From UBA4717 sp045580165 (GTDB lineage Bacteria; Bacillota; Clostridia; Oscillospirales; CAG-272), in contig JAZNNG010000008.1 in the NCBI GenBank assembly GCA_045580165.1, positions 1 to 8,121 of the forward strand: 8,121 nt of DNA, written 5' to 3'. Both the position numbers and the translations under genes were made by a program. Under the pieces are notes generated by a model. That model worked only from the letters and a program-made list of their open reading frames with translations, made no database searches and was not told the DNA's origin. Position 1 is the first letter of the stretch. Each line of letters starts with the position of its first letter. This document shows positions 1 through 5,535 of the stretch, piece after piece.

Positions 1-1
1 A

Positions 2-172
2 ACTGAAGAAGCTACCGAGGAAAAGACAGAAGATAAGTCCGAAGAAGCTACAACAGAAGATACAGCTACAACTGAAGAAGGCGGCAACACCGGTATCATC
101 ATCGGCGTTGTAGCAGCAGTAGTTGTTGTTATCGCTCTCGTGGCATTCCTCGTTTCCAAGAAAAAGAAGTAA
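2..172 (+). CDS. C-terminal end of a membrane-anchored surface protein (5' partial)
   Basis: This is the last 56 codons of a gene that begins before the window; TAA is at 170-172. About 25 residues of an acidic, Thr-rich linker (repeated TEE, TED and SEE patches) lead to a Gly-Gly-Asn turn. A single hydrophobic helix of about 22 residues (GIIIGVVAAVVVV onward) follows, and the protein ends SKKKK. That layout is a C-terminal membrane anchor: the linker would lie outside the cell and the lysines inside. No LPXTG-type sortase motif is visible, so anchoring is probably by the helix alone. The upstream part is absent, so the function is unknown. A modular exported protein like the one at the other end of this window is a reasonable guess but only that. 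Transcription most likely stops at the hairpin 21 bases downstream. Confidence 0.8.
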   Translation, partial: TEEATEEKTEDKSEEATTEDTATTEEGGNTGIIIGVVAAVVVVIALVAFLVSKKKK

Positions 173-192
173 TATCTTTTGACTGAAGCGAT

Positions 193-225
193 AAAAAAAC
201 GGCAGAGGAAACTCTGCCGTTTTTT
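193..225. terminator. Bidirectional Rho-independent terminator
   Basis: A perfect 8-bp stem, CGGCAGAG (200-207) with CTCTGCCG (212-219), closes a GAAA tetraloop. It is flanked by seven A (193-199) on the left and six T (220-225) on the right, and these can extend the stem. Read on + it follows the stop of the anchor-protein gene by about 20 bases. Read on - it follows the stop of the solute-binding protein gene (244) by about 18 bases. One hairpin therefore serves two convergent genes. Confidence 0.93.
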
Positions 226-243
226 ATGTTTGGAATTATTGGC

Positions 244-1656
244 TTACTTAGAGTAATAAGCGTCGACCTTGGAGAGATTGAGCCGGAACTGCTTTTCCAT
301 GGCCGCGCACCAGGACGAGTAGGTGTTCGTTTGCTTGTCAACGAATTCGGCGAGCTTGTTGACGTTCATAAAGCCTTCGTAGAGATAGGTGGAGGATTCG
401 AGTATTATATCGACCATATCGCGAGTTTCCTCGTCTGCGGCTTCCTTGAGGTCGAGAGTAACGTCGTAGTATGTGGGCCTTACGTTGTTGTAGGATTCAA
501 TTGCCATAGCCTCGAGAATTATACCCGTTTCTTCGAGATAACCGTTTGTCGTGGGTATGTAGGAGAGATGAGCGATGTTTGCGGCACGGCTGAAGTACTC
601 GCCCTGTTCTTCGTCAAGCATCGGGTAGGGAACAACGCCGATGTCAAACTCGGAGCTGCGGTTTTGCGATATACCCGTGATGAAGTTATCGTCCATAAGT
701 AGTCTGCCGTCTGTGAACATCTTTTTGTCGTCGGTGTAGGTATCCATATTGACCCAGGTGTTGACACCGTCGTATAGCTCGATGAGCTTGTCGATCACCT
801 TGACGTGCTGCTCGTTGACCATAGCAAGCTCGGGAGCGCCGTCCTCGCCCTGAACAATGGTTTTTCCGCCAAGACCCATATACGCGGCGTAGAGCATTTC
901 CCAGCCCCAACCCGAGAAGCCGAGTCTGTCGTGGTCGGGATTCCACTCCGTGTCACCGTTGAGGTCTGCGTAGCCCTGCTTTACTATTTCTATCATTTTA
1001 TCAACGGTCCACGTCATATCGTAGACGTCCTGATAAGGATAGTCGATACCGAGATTATCAAATAGCTCCTTGTTGAAAAGGATGCAGTTTGTAGAGTTGT
1101 ACGTGATGAGGTTAATGTCACCGCCGGCGGTGTAGAGCTTTCCGTAGAAGCCGATGTTCTTGGTACCCTTGGAGTTCCAATACGGTCTGTCGAGGTGTAC
1201 GTTTTCGAGCGTGTTCCAGTCAATGAAGAAATCTCTGAGAACAAGCGCGGGCATACCGCCGTGCTGGAGCGCTTCAAAAAGGTGGTACGTGGTGTCGCCT
1301 GCCATAATGAGCGTCCTTATCTTCATAGCGTTGTTTTCTGAACCTTGCTCCGCCTCAAACATATTGAACTTGAGGTTGTACGCCTCCTCAATCGCTATGT
1401 TTCGCTGGAAAACGGCATCATTCACGAGGTCGCCGTTTTCCTCCTCGGCTATCATATAGCCCATAGAGCCGTTGACGCCGTAAATGCCGAACGTCTTCTG
1501 ACCGAAGTCGAGCTCGGGAAGCTGATCGATGGTGTATTCGAATTCAAGCTCTTCCTTTACACCCGTGGACACGGTTGCTTCTTCGCCGTTGCCGCAGGAA
1601 ACGAGGATGGGAGATAATGCCAGAACAAATGCGAGTAATAACGCGATTCTTTTCAT
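244..1656 (-). CDS. Solute-binding lipoprotein, family 1 (ABC-type, probably carbohydrate), copy A
   Basis: A 470-residue exported lipoprotein. Residues 1-21 are a lipoprotein signal peptide (MKR, hydrophobic LLLAFVLALSPIL, lipobox LVSC with the lipidated Cys at 21). An acidic linker leads into a substrate-binding fold. Family-type features are the TYNSTN segment followed by LFNKELFDNLGIDYPY and a W-containing helix (TWTVDKMIEIVKQ), which resemble the strand-helix core of family 1 carbohydrate-binding proteins. A DLNGDTEWN loop starts at residue 231, and the tail carries RPTYYDVTLDLKEAADEET. The start is fixed by GAAAGGA (1666-1672 on +), 9 bases from the ATG. It is the most diverged of three paralogues here, is inverted relative to the others, and ends YYSK where they end FYTK. 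The promoter is at 1749-1777 and the shared terminator at 193-225. No permease or ATPase gene adjoins it, so its transporter must lie elsewhere or it acts only in binding. The ligand is unknown. Confidence 0.92.
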   Translation of the reverse strand: MKRIALLLAFVLALSPILVSCGNGEEATVSTGVKEELEFEYTIDQLPELDFGQKTFGIYGVNGSMGYMIAEEENGDLVNDAVFQRNIAIEEAYNLKFNMFEAEQGSENNAMKIRTLIMAGDTTYHLFEALQHGGMPALVLRDFFIDWNTLENVHLDRPYWNSKGTKNIGFYGKLYTAGGDINLITYNSTNCILFNKELFDNLGIDYPYQDVYDMTWTVDKMIEIVKQGYADLNGDTEWNPDHDRLGFSGWGWEMLYAAYMGLGGKTIVQGEDGAPELAMVNEQHVKVIDKLIELYDGVNTWVNMDTYTDDKKMFTDGRLLMDDNFITGISQNRSSEFDIGVVPYPMLDEEQGEYFSRAANIAHLSYIPTTNGYLEETGIILEAMAIESYNNVRPTYYDVTLDLKEAADEETRDMVDIILESSTYLYEGFMNVNKLAEFVDKQTNTYSSWCAAMEKQFRLNLSKVDAYYSK

Positions 1657-1673
1657 AAAAAAATATCCTTTCT

Positions 1674-1701
1674 TGAAGTGAACTAAATGGGGTTCACTTC
1701 A
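1674..1701. promoter_or_regulatory. 10-bp perfect dyad in the leader of copy A
   Basis: TGAAGTGAAC (1674-1683) is repeated inverted as GTTCACTTCA (1692-1701), with an 8-base spacer. From the predicted - strand start point near 1742 this lies about 40-70 bases into the leader and ends just before the GAAAGGA ribosome binding site (1666-1672). It could be an operator acting as a roadblock, or an RNA hairpin controlling access to the ribosome site. There is no T-tract, so it is not a terminator. Neither paralogue has a copy. Confidence 0.6.
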
Positions 1702-1748
1702 TCTTTTGCGTATCCGCTTTTATACAGCAATATCGTGGCTGTAATATA

Positions 1749-1777
1749 ATTATATAGTGAAACCGATCGTTTTTCAA
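1749..1777 (-). promoter_or_regulatory. Sigma-A type promoter of copy A
   Basis: Read on the - strand: TTGAAA (-35, 1772-1777) and a perfect TATAAT (-10, 1749-1754) separated by exactly 17 bases. The start is expected near 1742, giving a leader of about 85 bases that contains the 10-bp dyad. A GAGCGTT heptamer abuts the -35 box on its upstream side. Confidence 0.85.
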
Positions 1778-1910
1778 GAGCGTTCTTCTTAAAAGGCTCG
1801 AAAAACAGGAGCGTTGTTTCGATTTACAGAACATTGAACGCTTTTTTGTGCAAATTCAATAGTTTTTACCCTTGCGAAAATTTCCTCAAAGCCCCGTTGA
1901 TTGTTGATAA

Positions 1911-2002
1911 TTCACAAAGAACCTTGGTTTATATGTTAAAAGTGCCGAAATGCAAGAAAATGGCGAAATTCCTTGCCATAACACGCGGAAATGTGCTATA
2001 AT
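1911..2002 (+). repeat. Duplicated regulatory block, copy 1 (upstream of copy B)
   Basis: This block matches 3714-3806 upstream of copy C. Both contain TTCACAAA, then after 16 bases GTTAAAA, then GCCGAAAT, an A-rich stretch with AAAATG, and CTTGCCAT (-35). They end in the same TGTGCTATAAT (-10). The TTCACAAA to GTTAAAA spacing is identical (24 bases start to start), and only about one base of length difference accumulates by the -35 box. Coding sequence and control region therefore duplicated together, or this block is held by a shared regulator. Confidence 0.75.
1973..2002 (+). promoter_or_regulatory. Extended -10 sigma-A promoter of copy B
   Basis: TTGCCA (1973-1978), an 18-base spacer, then TATAAT (1997-2002) preceded by TG plus one base (extended -10). 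The start is expected near 2009, giving a short leader of about 35 bases with AAAGGAG at 2031-2037. Confidence 0.87.
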
Positions 2003-2043
2003 GACACTGTAATATATTTGCAGATTTTGTAAAGGAGAACACT

Positions 2044-3456
2044 ATGAAAAGAATAGCACTTTTGCTTGCGTTTGTTCTTTTGCTGACCCCCGTGCTTGTG
2101 GCGTGCGGTCCGACCGAGACCGTCAACGAGAACGGTGGCAACAAGATGGACGAGTCGGAATATCTTTATAAGCTCAGCGAAGCGGGCGAGCTTGACTACG
2201 GTCAGAAGGAGTTCGGTATCTTCGGCGTAAGAGGCTCGATGGAGTATATGATGGCTGAAGAAGAAAACGGCGACCTCGTTAACGACGCGGTATTCCAGAG
2301 AAACATAGTTATCGAGGAAGCGTATAACCTCAAGTTCAATATGTTTGAATCCGAGCCCGACGTAGGCGCGGATATGATAAAGAACTTCGTTCTGTCCGGC
2401 GACACTACCTACCAGCTTTATCAGGCGACCCAGCACCGCGGTCTTCCTCAGATGATCCTTGACGACTATTTCGTTGACTGGACTCAGATGGAAGCCATCA
2501 ACTTTGACAGACCTTATTGGAACACCGATGGAGTCAAGAACCTGAATTTCGGAGAAAAGATATACACCATCGGCGGAGATATCAACCTCGTAACCTATAA
2601 CTCCACCAACTGTATCCTCTTTAACAAGAAGCTCTTTGATGACCTCGGCATTGACTATCCCTATCAGGACGTTTACGATAAGACCTGGACCATCGACAAG
2701 ATGATCGAGATAGTAAAGCAGGGCTACGCAGACCTCAACGGCGATACCGAATGGGACGCAAATACCGACCGCGTAGGCTTCTCGGGATGGGGCTACGAAA
2801 TGCTCTATGCAGTATACGTAGGACTTGGCGGAAAGACTCTTGTAAACGATGAAAACAATCTCCCCGTGCTTGCAATGGACGGAGATAAGCCGATAAAGAT
2901 CATCGATAAGATCATCGAGCTCTTCGATGACACCAACGCATACGTCAACCTCACTGACTGGAACCTCGATAAAAATGCGTTTACCGAGGGCAGAATGCTT
3001 ATGGATGACAATATGATCACAGGTATCTCGCAGAACCGTGATTCCGATTTCGACATAGGACTTCTTCCTTATCCGATGCTTGACGAGGCACAGGGCGAGT
3101 ACTTCAGCCGCGCTGCTAACATCGCTCACCTCTCCTACATACCCACGACCAATACCAATCTCAAGGATACCGGTATCATTCTCGAGGGCATGGCGATACA
3201 GTCGTATAATACGGTAAGACCTACCTATTACGACGTAACCCTCAGCCTTAAGGAAGCGGCAGACGAGGAAACCCTGGATATGGTAGACATCGTACTCGGC
3301 TCCTCCTCGTACCTCTACGAAGGCTTTATTACCGTTCAGAATATAAACAACTTCGTAAAGTCAAAGACCAACACCTACTCGTCTTGGTATGCGGGACAGA
3401 AGAGAGGATTTGAAAAGGAAGTTCAGAAGAAGATACTTCCTTTCTATACAAAGTAA
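2044..3456 (+). CDS. Solute-binding lipoprotein, family 1 (ABC-type, probably carbohydrate), copy B
   Basis: A 470-residue lipoprotein, nearly identical to copy C through its core and more distant from copy A. The signal peptide spans residues 1-20 (MKRIALLLAFV onward) and the lipobox LVAC puts the lipid-bearing Cys at 21. The TYNSTN segment is at residues 184-189, followed by LFNKKLFDDLGIDYPY and the TWTIDKM helix. The DLNGDTEWD loop starts at residue 230, with Asp/Asn at 230, 232, 234, 238 and 242. The conserved tail is RPTYYDVTLSLKEAADEET, ending LPFYTK. The ATG is set by AAAGGAG (2031-2037) with a 6-base gap. It has its own promoter and terminator, so it is a single-gene transcript. The role is extracellular ligand capture at the outer membrane face for an ABC importer encoded elsewhere. 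Sugar or oligosaccharide specificity is inferred from family resemblance only. Confidence 0.93.
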   Translation: MKRIALLLAFVLLLTPVLVACGPTETVNENGGNKMDESEYLYKLSEAGELDYGQKEFGIFGVRGSMEYMMAEEENGDLVNDAVFQRNIVIEEAYNLKFNMFESEPDVGADMIKNFVLSGDTTYQLYQATQHRGLPQMILDDYFVDWTQMEAINFDRPYWNTDGVKNLNFGEKIYTIGGDINLVTYNSTNCILFNKKLFDDLGIDYPYQDVYDKTWTIDKMIEIVKQGYADLNGDTEWDANTDRVGFSGWGYEMLYAVYVGLGGKTLVNDENNLPVLAMDGDKPIKIIDKIIELFDDTNAYVNLTDWNLDKNAFTEGRMLMDDNMITGISQNRDSDFDIGLLPYPMLDEAQGEYFSRAANIAHLSYIPTTNTNLKDTGIILEGMAIQSYNTVRPTYYDVTLSLKEAADEETLDMVDIVLGSSSYLYEGFITVQNINNFVKSKTNTYSSWYAGQKRGFEKEVQKKILPFYTK

Positions 3457-3470
3457 TATTGCAAAAATGC

Positions 3471-3501
3471 AGGCGGACGTGAACTCGCGTCCGCCTTTTT
3501 T
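3471..3501 (+). terminator. Rho-independent terminator of copy B
   Basis: The stem AGGCGGACG (3471-3479) pairs perfectly with CGTCCGCCT (3488-3496) around a short loop and runs into TTTTTT (3496-3501). It begins 15 bases after the stop codon of copy B and should isolate that gene from copy C. Confidence 0.93.
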
Positions 3502-3520
3502 CTTCGGACTGCTGCAGGTA

Positions 3521-3640
3521 AGAAAAGGCTCGCCCTATGGGAGAGCTGTCGCCGAAAGGCGGCTGAGAGGGCGCTTCCGACACGAAAATGTGTCGCCTCC
3601 CGAACGCAAATTCGGACACTTGCTGTGCGTGAGTCCCGAC
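3521..3640. repeat. Palindromic intergenic repeat-like element
   Basis: A GC-rich string of hairpins in an otherwise AT-rich gap. GTCGCC (3548-3553) pairs with GGCGGC (3558-3563) over a GAAA loop, inside an outer CGCCCT (3531-3536) / AGGGCG (3568-3573) pair. CGACAC (3578-3583) pairs with GTGTCG (3590-3595), and CCGAA (3600-3604) with TTCGG (3611-3615). The pattern of GGGAGAGCTG, a small hairpin and CTGAGAGGG resembles dispersed noncoding repeats I recall from gut Firmicutes genomes; that recall is not checked. The limits are approximate and no target-site duplication is evident. Confidence 0.5.
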
Positions 3641-3713
3641 TATGCAAAATGAACGTTTTTTCACAAAAAAGCCGCGTAAAAACCGCGTTTTTTATATACG
3701 GATTTGTCAAGTT

Positions 3714-3806
3714 TTCACAAAACGACATTACATATTTGTTAAAACCGCCGAAATACCAAAAAAATGCCAAAATCACTTGCCATTGGCACTTGATTTGTGC
3801 TATAAT
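3714..3806 (+). repeat. Duplicated regulatory block, copy 2 (upstream of copy C)
   Basis: Partner of 1911-2002. TTCACAAA is at 3714-3721, GTTAAAA at 3738-3744, GCCGAAAT at 3747-3754, CTTGCCAT at 3776-3783 and TGTGCTATAAT at 3796-3806. Similarity falls off to the left of TTCACAAA and immediately to the right of the -10 box. It returns only near the ribosome binding site (GCA, ATTTTG, AAAGGA). Confidence 0.75.
3777..3806 (+). promoter_or_regulatory. Extended -10 sigma-A promoter of copy C
   Basis: TTGCCA (3777-3782), an 18-base spacer and TATAAT (3801-3806) with TG one base upstream, the same layout as copy B's promoter. The start is expected near 3813. An ATG at 3809 in the reading frame of copy C lies at or before that point and so should not be in the transcript. 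A small GTATA-AG-TATAC dyad (3813-3824) sits right at the start. Confidence 0.87.
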
Positions 3807-3893
3807 AATTGCGTATAAGTATACACAAAGGCATATCTATGCGATTTTTTCGGAAAGGCGTGTCCTTGCGTATATGTTATTCGCAAATTTTGG

Positions 3894-3899
3894 AAAGGA
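3894..3899 (+). promoter_or_regulatory. Ribosome binding site that sets the start of copy C
   Basis: AAAGGA (followed by AGG) lies 8 bases before ATG 3908. This supports 3908 over the upstream in-frame ATGs at 3809 and 3839, and it puts the lipoprotein signal peptide at the very N-terminus. Confidence 0.85.
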
Positions 3900-3907
3900 A
3901 GGAAACC

Positions 3908-5326
3908 ATGAAGAAAATCGCACTATTACTCGCGTTTGTTCTTCTCCTCACTCCCGTGCTTACGGCTTGCGGCTCGGCAGAGACCGATGACGGCAATAAG
4001 AGCTCGGGCGGTGTGAAGGATAATGAAGAATACCTTTACAACCTGAGTGAAGCGGGAACGCTTGACTACGGTCAGAAGGAATTCGGAATCTTCGGCGTAA
4101 GAGGCTCAATGACTTACGTAATGGCAGAAGAAGAAACGGGTGACCTCGTGAACGATGCAGTTTTCCAGAGAAACCTTGCGATCGAGGAAGCCTACAACCT
4201 GAAGTTCAATATGTTCGAGTCCGAGCCTAACGTGGGCGCGGATATGATAAAGAACTTCGTGTTGTCCGGCGACACCACCTATCAGCTCTATCAGGCGACG
4301 CAGCACAACGGACTTGACACAATGATACTTGATGACTATTTCGTTGACTGGACCCAGATGGATGCGATCAAGTTTGACAGACCTTACTGGAACACCAAGG
4401 GCGTCGAGAACTTGAATTTCGGTGGAAAGATATACACCATCGGCGGAGATATCAACCTCGTAACCTATAACTCCACCAACTGTATTCTTTTCAACAAGAA
4501 GCTCTTTGATGACCTCGGCATTGACTACCCCTATCAGGACGTTTACGATAAGACCTGGACCATTGACAAGATGATCGGGATCGTAAAGCAGGGCTACGGA
4601 GACCTCAACGGTGATACCGAGTGGGATCCCAAGGTAGACCGCGTAGGCTTCTCGGGATGGGGCTACGAAATGATCTACGGCGTTTACGTAGGTCTTGGCG
4701 GAAAGAGCATCGTCAATGACGAAAATGATCTTCCCACACTCGCGATGGACGGCGAAAGAAACGTAAAGATCGTCGACAAGATGATCGAGCTCTTCGACGG
4801 AACCAACGCGTGGATAAACACAGAAGAGTACAGCATCGATAAGAATGCGTTCAAGGACGGCAGAATGCTTATGGACGACGCGTTCATCACGGGAATTGGA
4901 GCGAACCGTGATTCCGATTTTGACATAGGACTTCTTCCTTATCCGATGCTTGATGAGACGCAGGGTGAATATTATAGCCGTGCTGCTAATATCGCTCACC
5001 TCTCATACATACCTACCACAAACGTAAACCTGAGAGATACGGGTATTATCCTCGAAGGTATGGCGATACAGTCGTACAATACTGTAAGACCTACCTACTA
5101 CGATATAACCCTTAGCCTTAAGGAAGCGGCAGACGAGGAAACACTCGACATGGTAGATATCGTACTCGGTTCTTCCTCTTACCTCTACGAGGGCTTCATA
5201 AGTATGTCAACACTCACGGGCTTCATAAAGTCCAAGACCAATACTTATGCATCCTGGTATGCGGGACAGAGAAAGGGCTTTGAAAAGAAGATCGAAAAAA
5301 CGATACTTCCTTTCTACACGAAGTAA
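3908..5326 (+). CDS. Solute-binding lipoprotein, family 1 (ABC-type, probably carbohydrate), copy C
   Basis: A 472-residue lipoprotein when started at ATG 3908. The frame is open back to 3809, but that start would bury the signal peptide behind 33 residues. The signal peptide begins MKKIALLLAF and the lipobox is LTAC with Cys 21. It is very close to copy B: for example, 60 consecutive identical bases at 4426-4485 match 2556-2615, and many neighbouring differences are synonymous. It is two codons longer than copy B, in the linker after the Cys. The core motifs repeat (TYNSTN, LFNKKLFDDLGIDYPY, TWTIDKM, DLNGDTEWD from residue 232, RPTYYDITLSLKEAADEET, ending LPFYTK). The divergent parts are the mature N-terminus and a stretch near residues 280-310, where ligand preference may differ; that is inference. 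It has its own promoter. No T-tract terminator follows, so some transcription could continue toward the next gene. Confidence 0.92.
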   Translation: MKKIALLLAFVLLLTPVLTACGSAETDDGNKSSGGVKDNEEYLYNLSEAGTLDYGQKEFGIFGVRGSMTYVMAEEETGDLVNDAVFQRNLAIEEAYNLKFNMFESEPNVGADMIKNFVLSGDTTYQLYQATQHNGLDTMILDDYFVDWTQMDAIKFDRPYWNTKGVENLNFGGKIYTIGGDINLVTYNSTNCILFNKKLFDDLGIDYPYQDVYDKTWTIDKMIGIVKQGYGDLNGDTEWDPKVDRVGFSGWGYEMIYGVYVGLGGKSIVNDENDLPTLAMDGERNVKIVDKMIELFDGTNAWINTEEYSIDKNAFKDGRMLMDDAFITGIGANRDSDFDIGLLPYPMLDETQGEYYSRAANIAHLSYIPTTNVNLRDTGIILEGMAIQSYNTVRPTYYDITLSLKEAADEETLDMVDIVLGSSSYLYEGFISMSTLTGFIKSKTNTYASWYAGQRKGFEKKIEKTILPFYTK

Positions 5327-5521
5327 CTTACCTCGAGAGGCTTGTCCTTGAGGTAAGGCAGAGGGATCACCTCCCTCGAAAACGGTTGGATCAAACGGTG
5401 CTTTTACATACAGATCCGCCGGACAGGGTGTGGGTTGAGATTGAATTCGAATCAAAACACCATGCGCTGTATGTCTGCGGGTGTTACTCGCAAAGATCTT
5501 GTTTCAAATTAAAATCTATGT
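5327..5521. other. Structured intergenic segment without a recognised gene or promoter
   Basis: Directly after the stop of copy C, CTTACCTC (5327-5334) pairs with GAGGTAAG (5350-5357) over a 15-base loop. A second hairpin follows, GAGGGA (5361-5366) with TCCCTC (5372-5377). Neither has a T-tract. An open frame of about 60 codons, with no good start, runs on + and ends ATGTAA just before the next ribosome site; an 82-codon open frame (5207-5455) runs on -. I recognise neither product. I found no well-spaced -35/-10 pair, so the promoter of the next gene is unidentified. It may be a degraded dispersed repeat or a leader RNA. Confidence 0.5.
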
Positions 5522-5527
5522 AAGGAG
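5522..5527 (+). promoter_or_regulatory. Ribosome binding site that supports the TTG start at 5536
   Basis: AAGGAG with an 8-base gap to TTG 5536. No ATG or GTG in frame lies at this distance. The next in-frame ATG (5584) would cut away the charged start and half of the hydrophobic core of the signal peptide. Confidence 0.83.
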
Positions 5528-5535
5528 TGAAAATT

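Larger units (their letters stand above)
1657..2043. other. Divergent intergenic region between copies A and B
   Basis: These 387 bases carry no convincing gene. From left to right they hold the copy A ribosome site and leader dyad, the - strand promoter (1749-1777), two direct GAGCGTT heptamers 31 bases apart (1778-1784 and 1809-1815) with an inverted AACGCT at 1837-1842, an AT-rich stretch, and the + strand promoter block of copy B (1911-2002). The two start points are roughly 265 bases apart, so the divergent transcription units do not overlap. Confidence 0.75.
3457..3907. other. Intergenic region between copies B and C
   Basis: These 451 bases contain the terminator of copy B (3471-3501), a palindromic repeat-like element (3521-3640), an A/T-rich stretch, the duplicated regulatory block and promoter (3714-3806), and a leader of about 95 bases before ATG 3908. 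Two open frames cross it (3389-3652 on + and 3444-3776 on -), but they run through the terminator and repeat, lack ribosome sites and have no recognisable product. Confidence 0.75.

Noticed and set aside
226..702. 158-codon + strand frame opposite copy A
   Set aside because: Antisense shadow of the copy A coding region, starting in the shared terminator with no ribosome site.
1810..1847. AGCGTT / AACGCT hairpin followed by TTTTTT
   Set aside because: The loop is 21 bases, the stem only 6 bp, and no + strand transcript is expected to arrive there.
1996..3129. 377-codon antisense open frame opposite copy B
   Set aside because: It lies fully inside a well-supported lipoprotein gene, and the same kind of frame appears opposite copy C (4106-4999) because the two genes are near identical. 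Codon bias keeps it open; no ribosome site or recognisable product.
3665..3693. Terminator-like A-run, CGCG...CGCG, T-run
   Set aside because: Only four clean GC pairs with a mismatch before the A/T pairs. The CCGCG copies are direct, not inverted, and no gene ends nearby.
3809..3907. Start of copy C at ATG 3809
   Set aside because: It coincides with the predicted transcription start, has no usable ribosome site, and would place 33 residues before a standard lipoprotein signal peptide.
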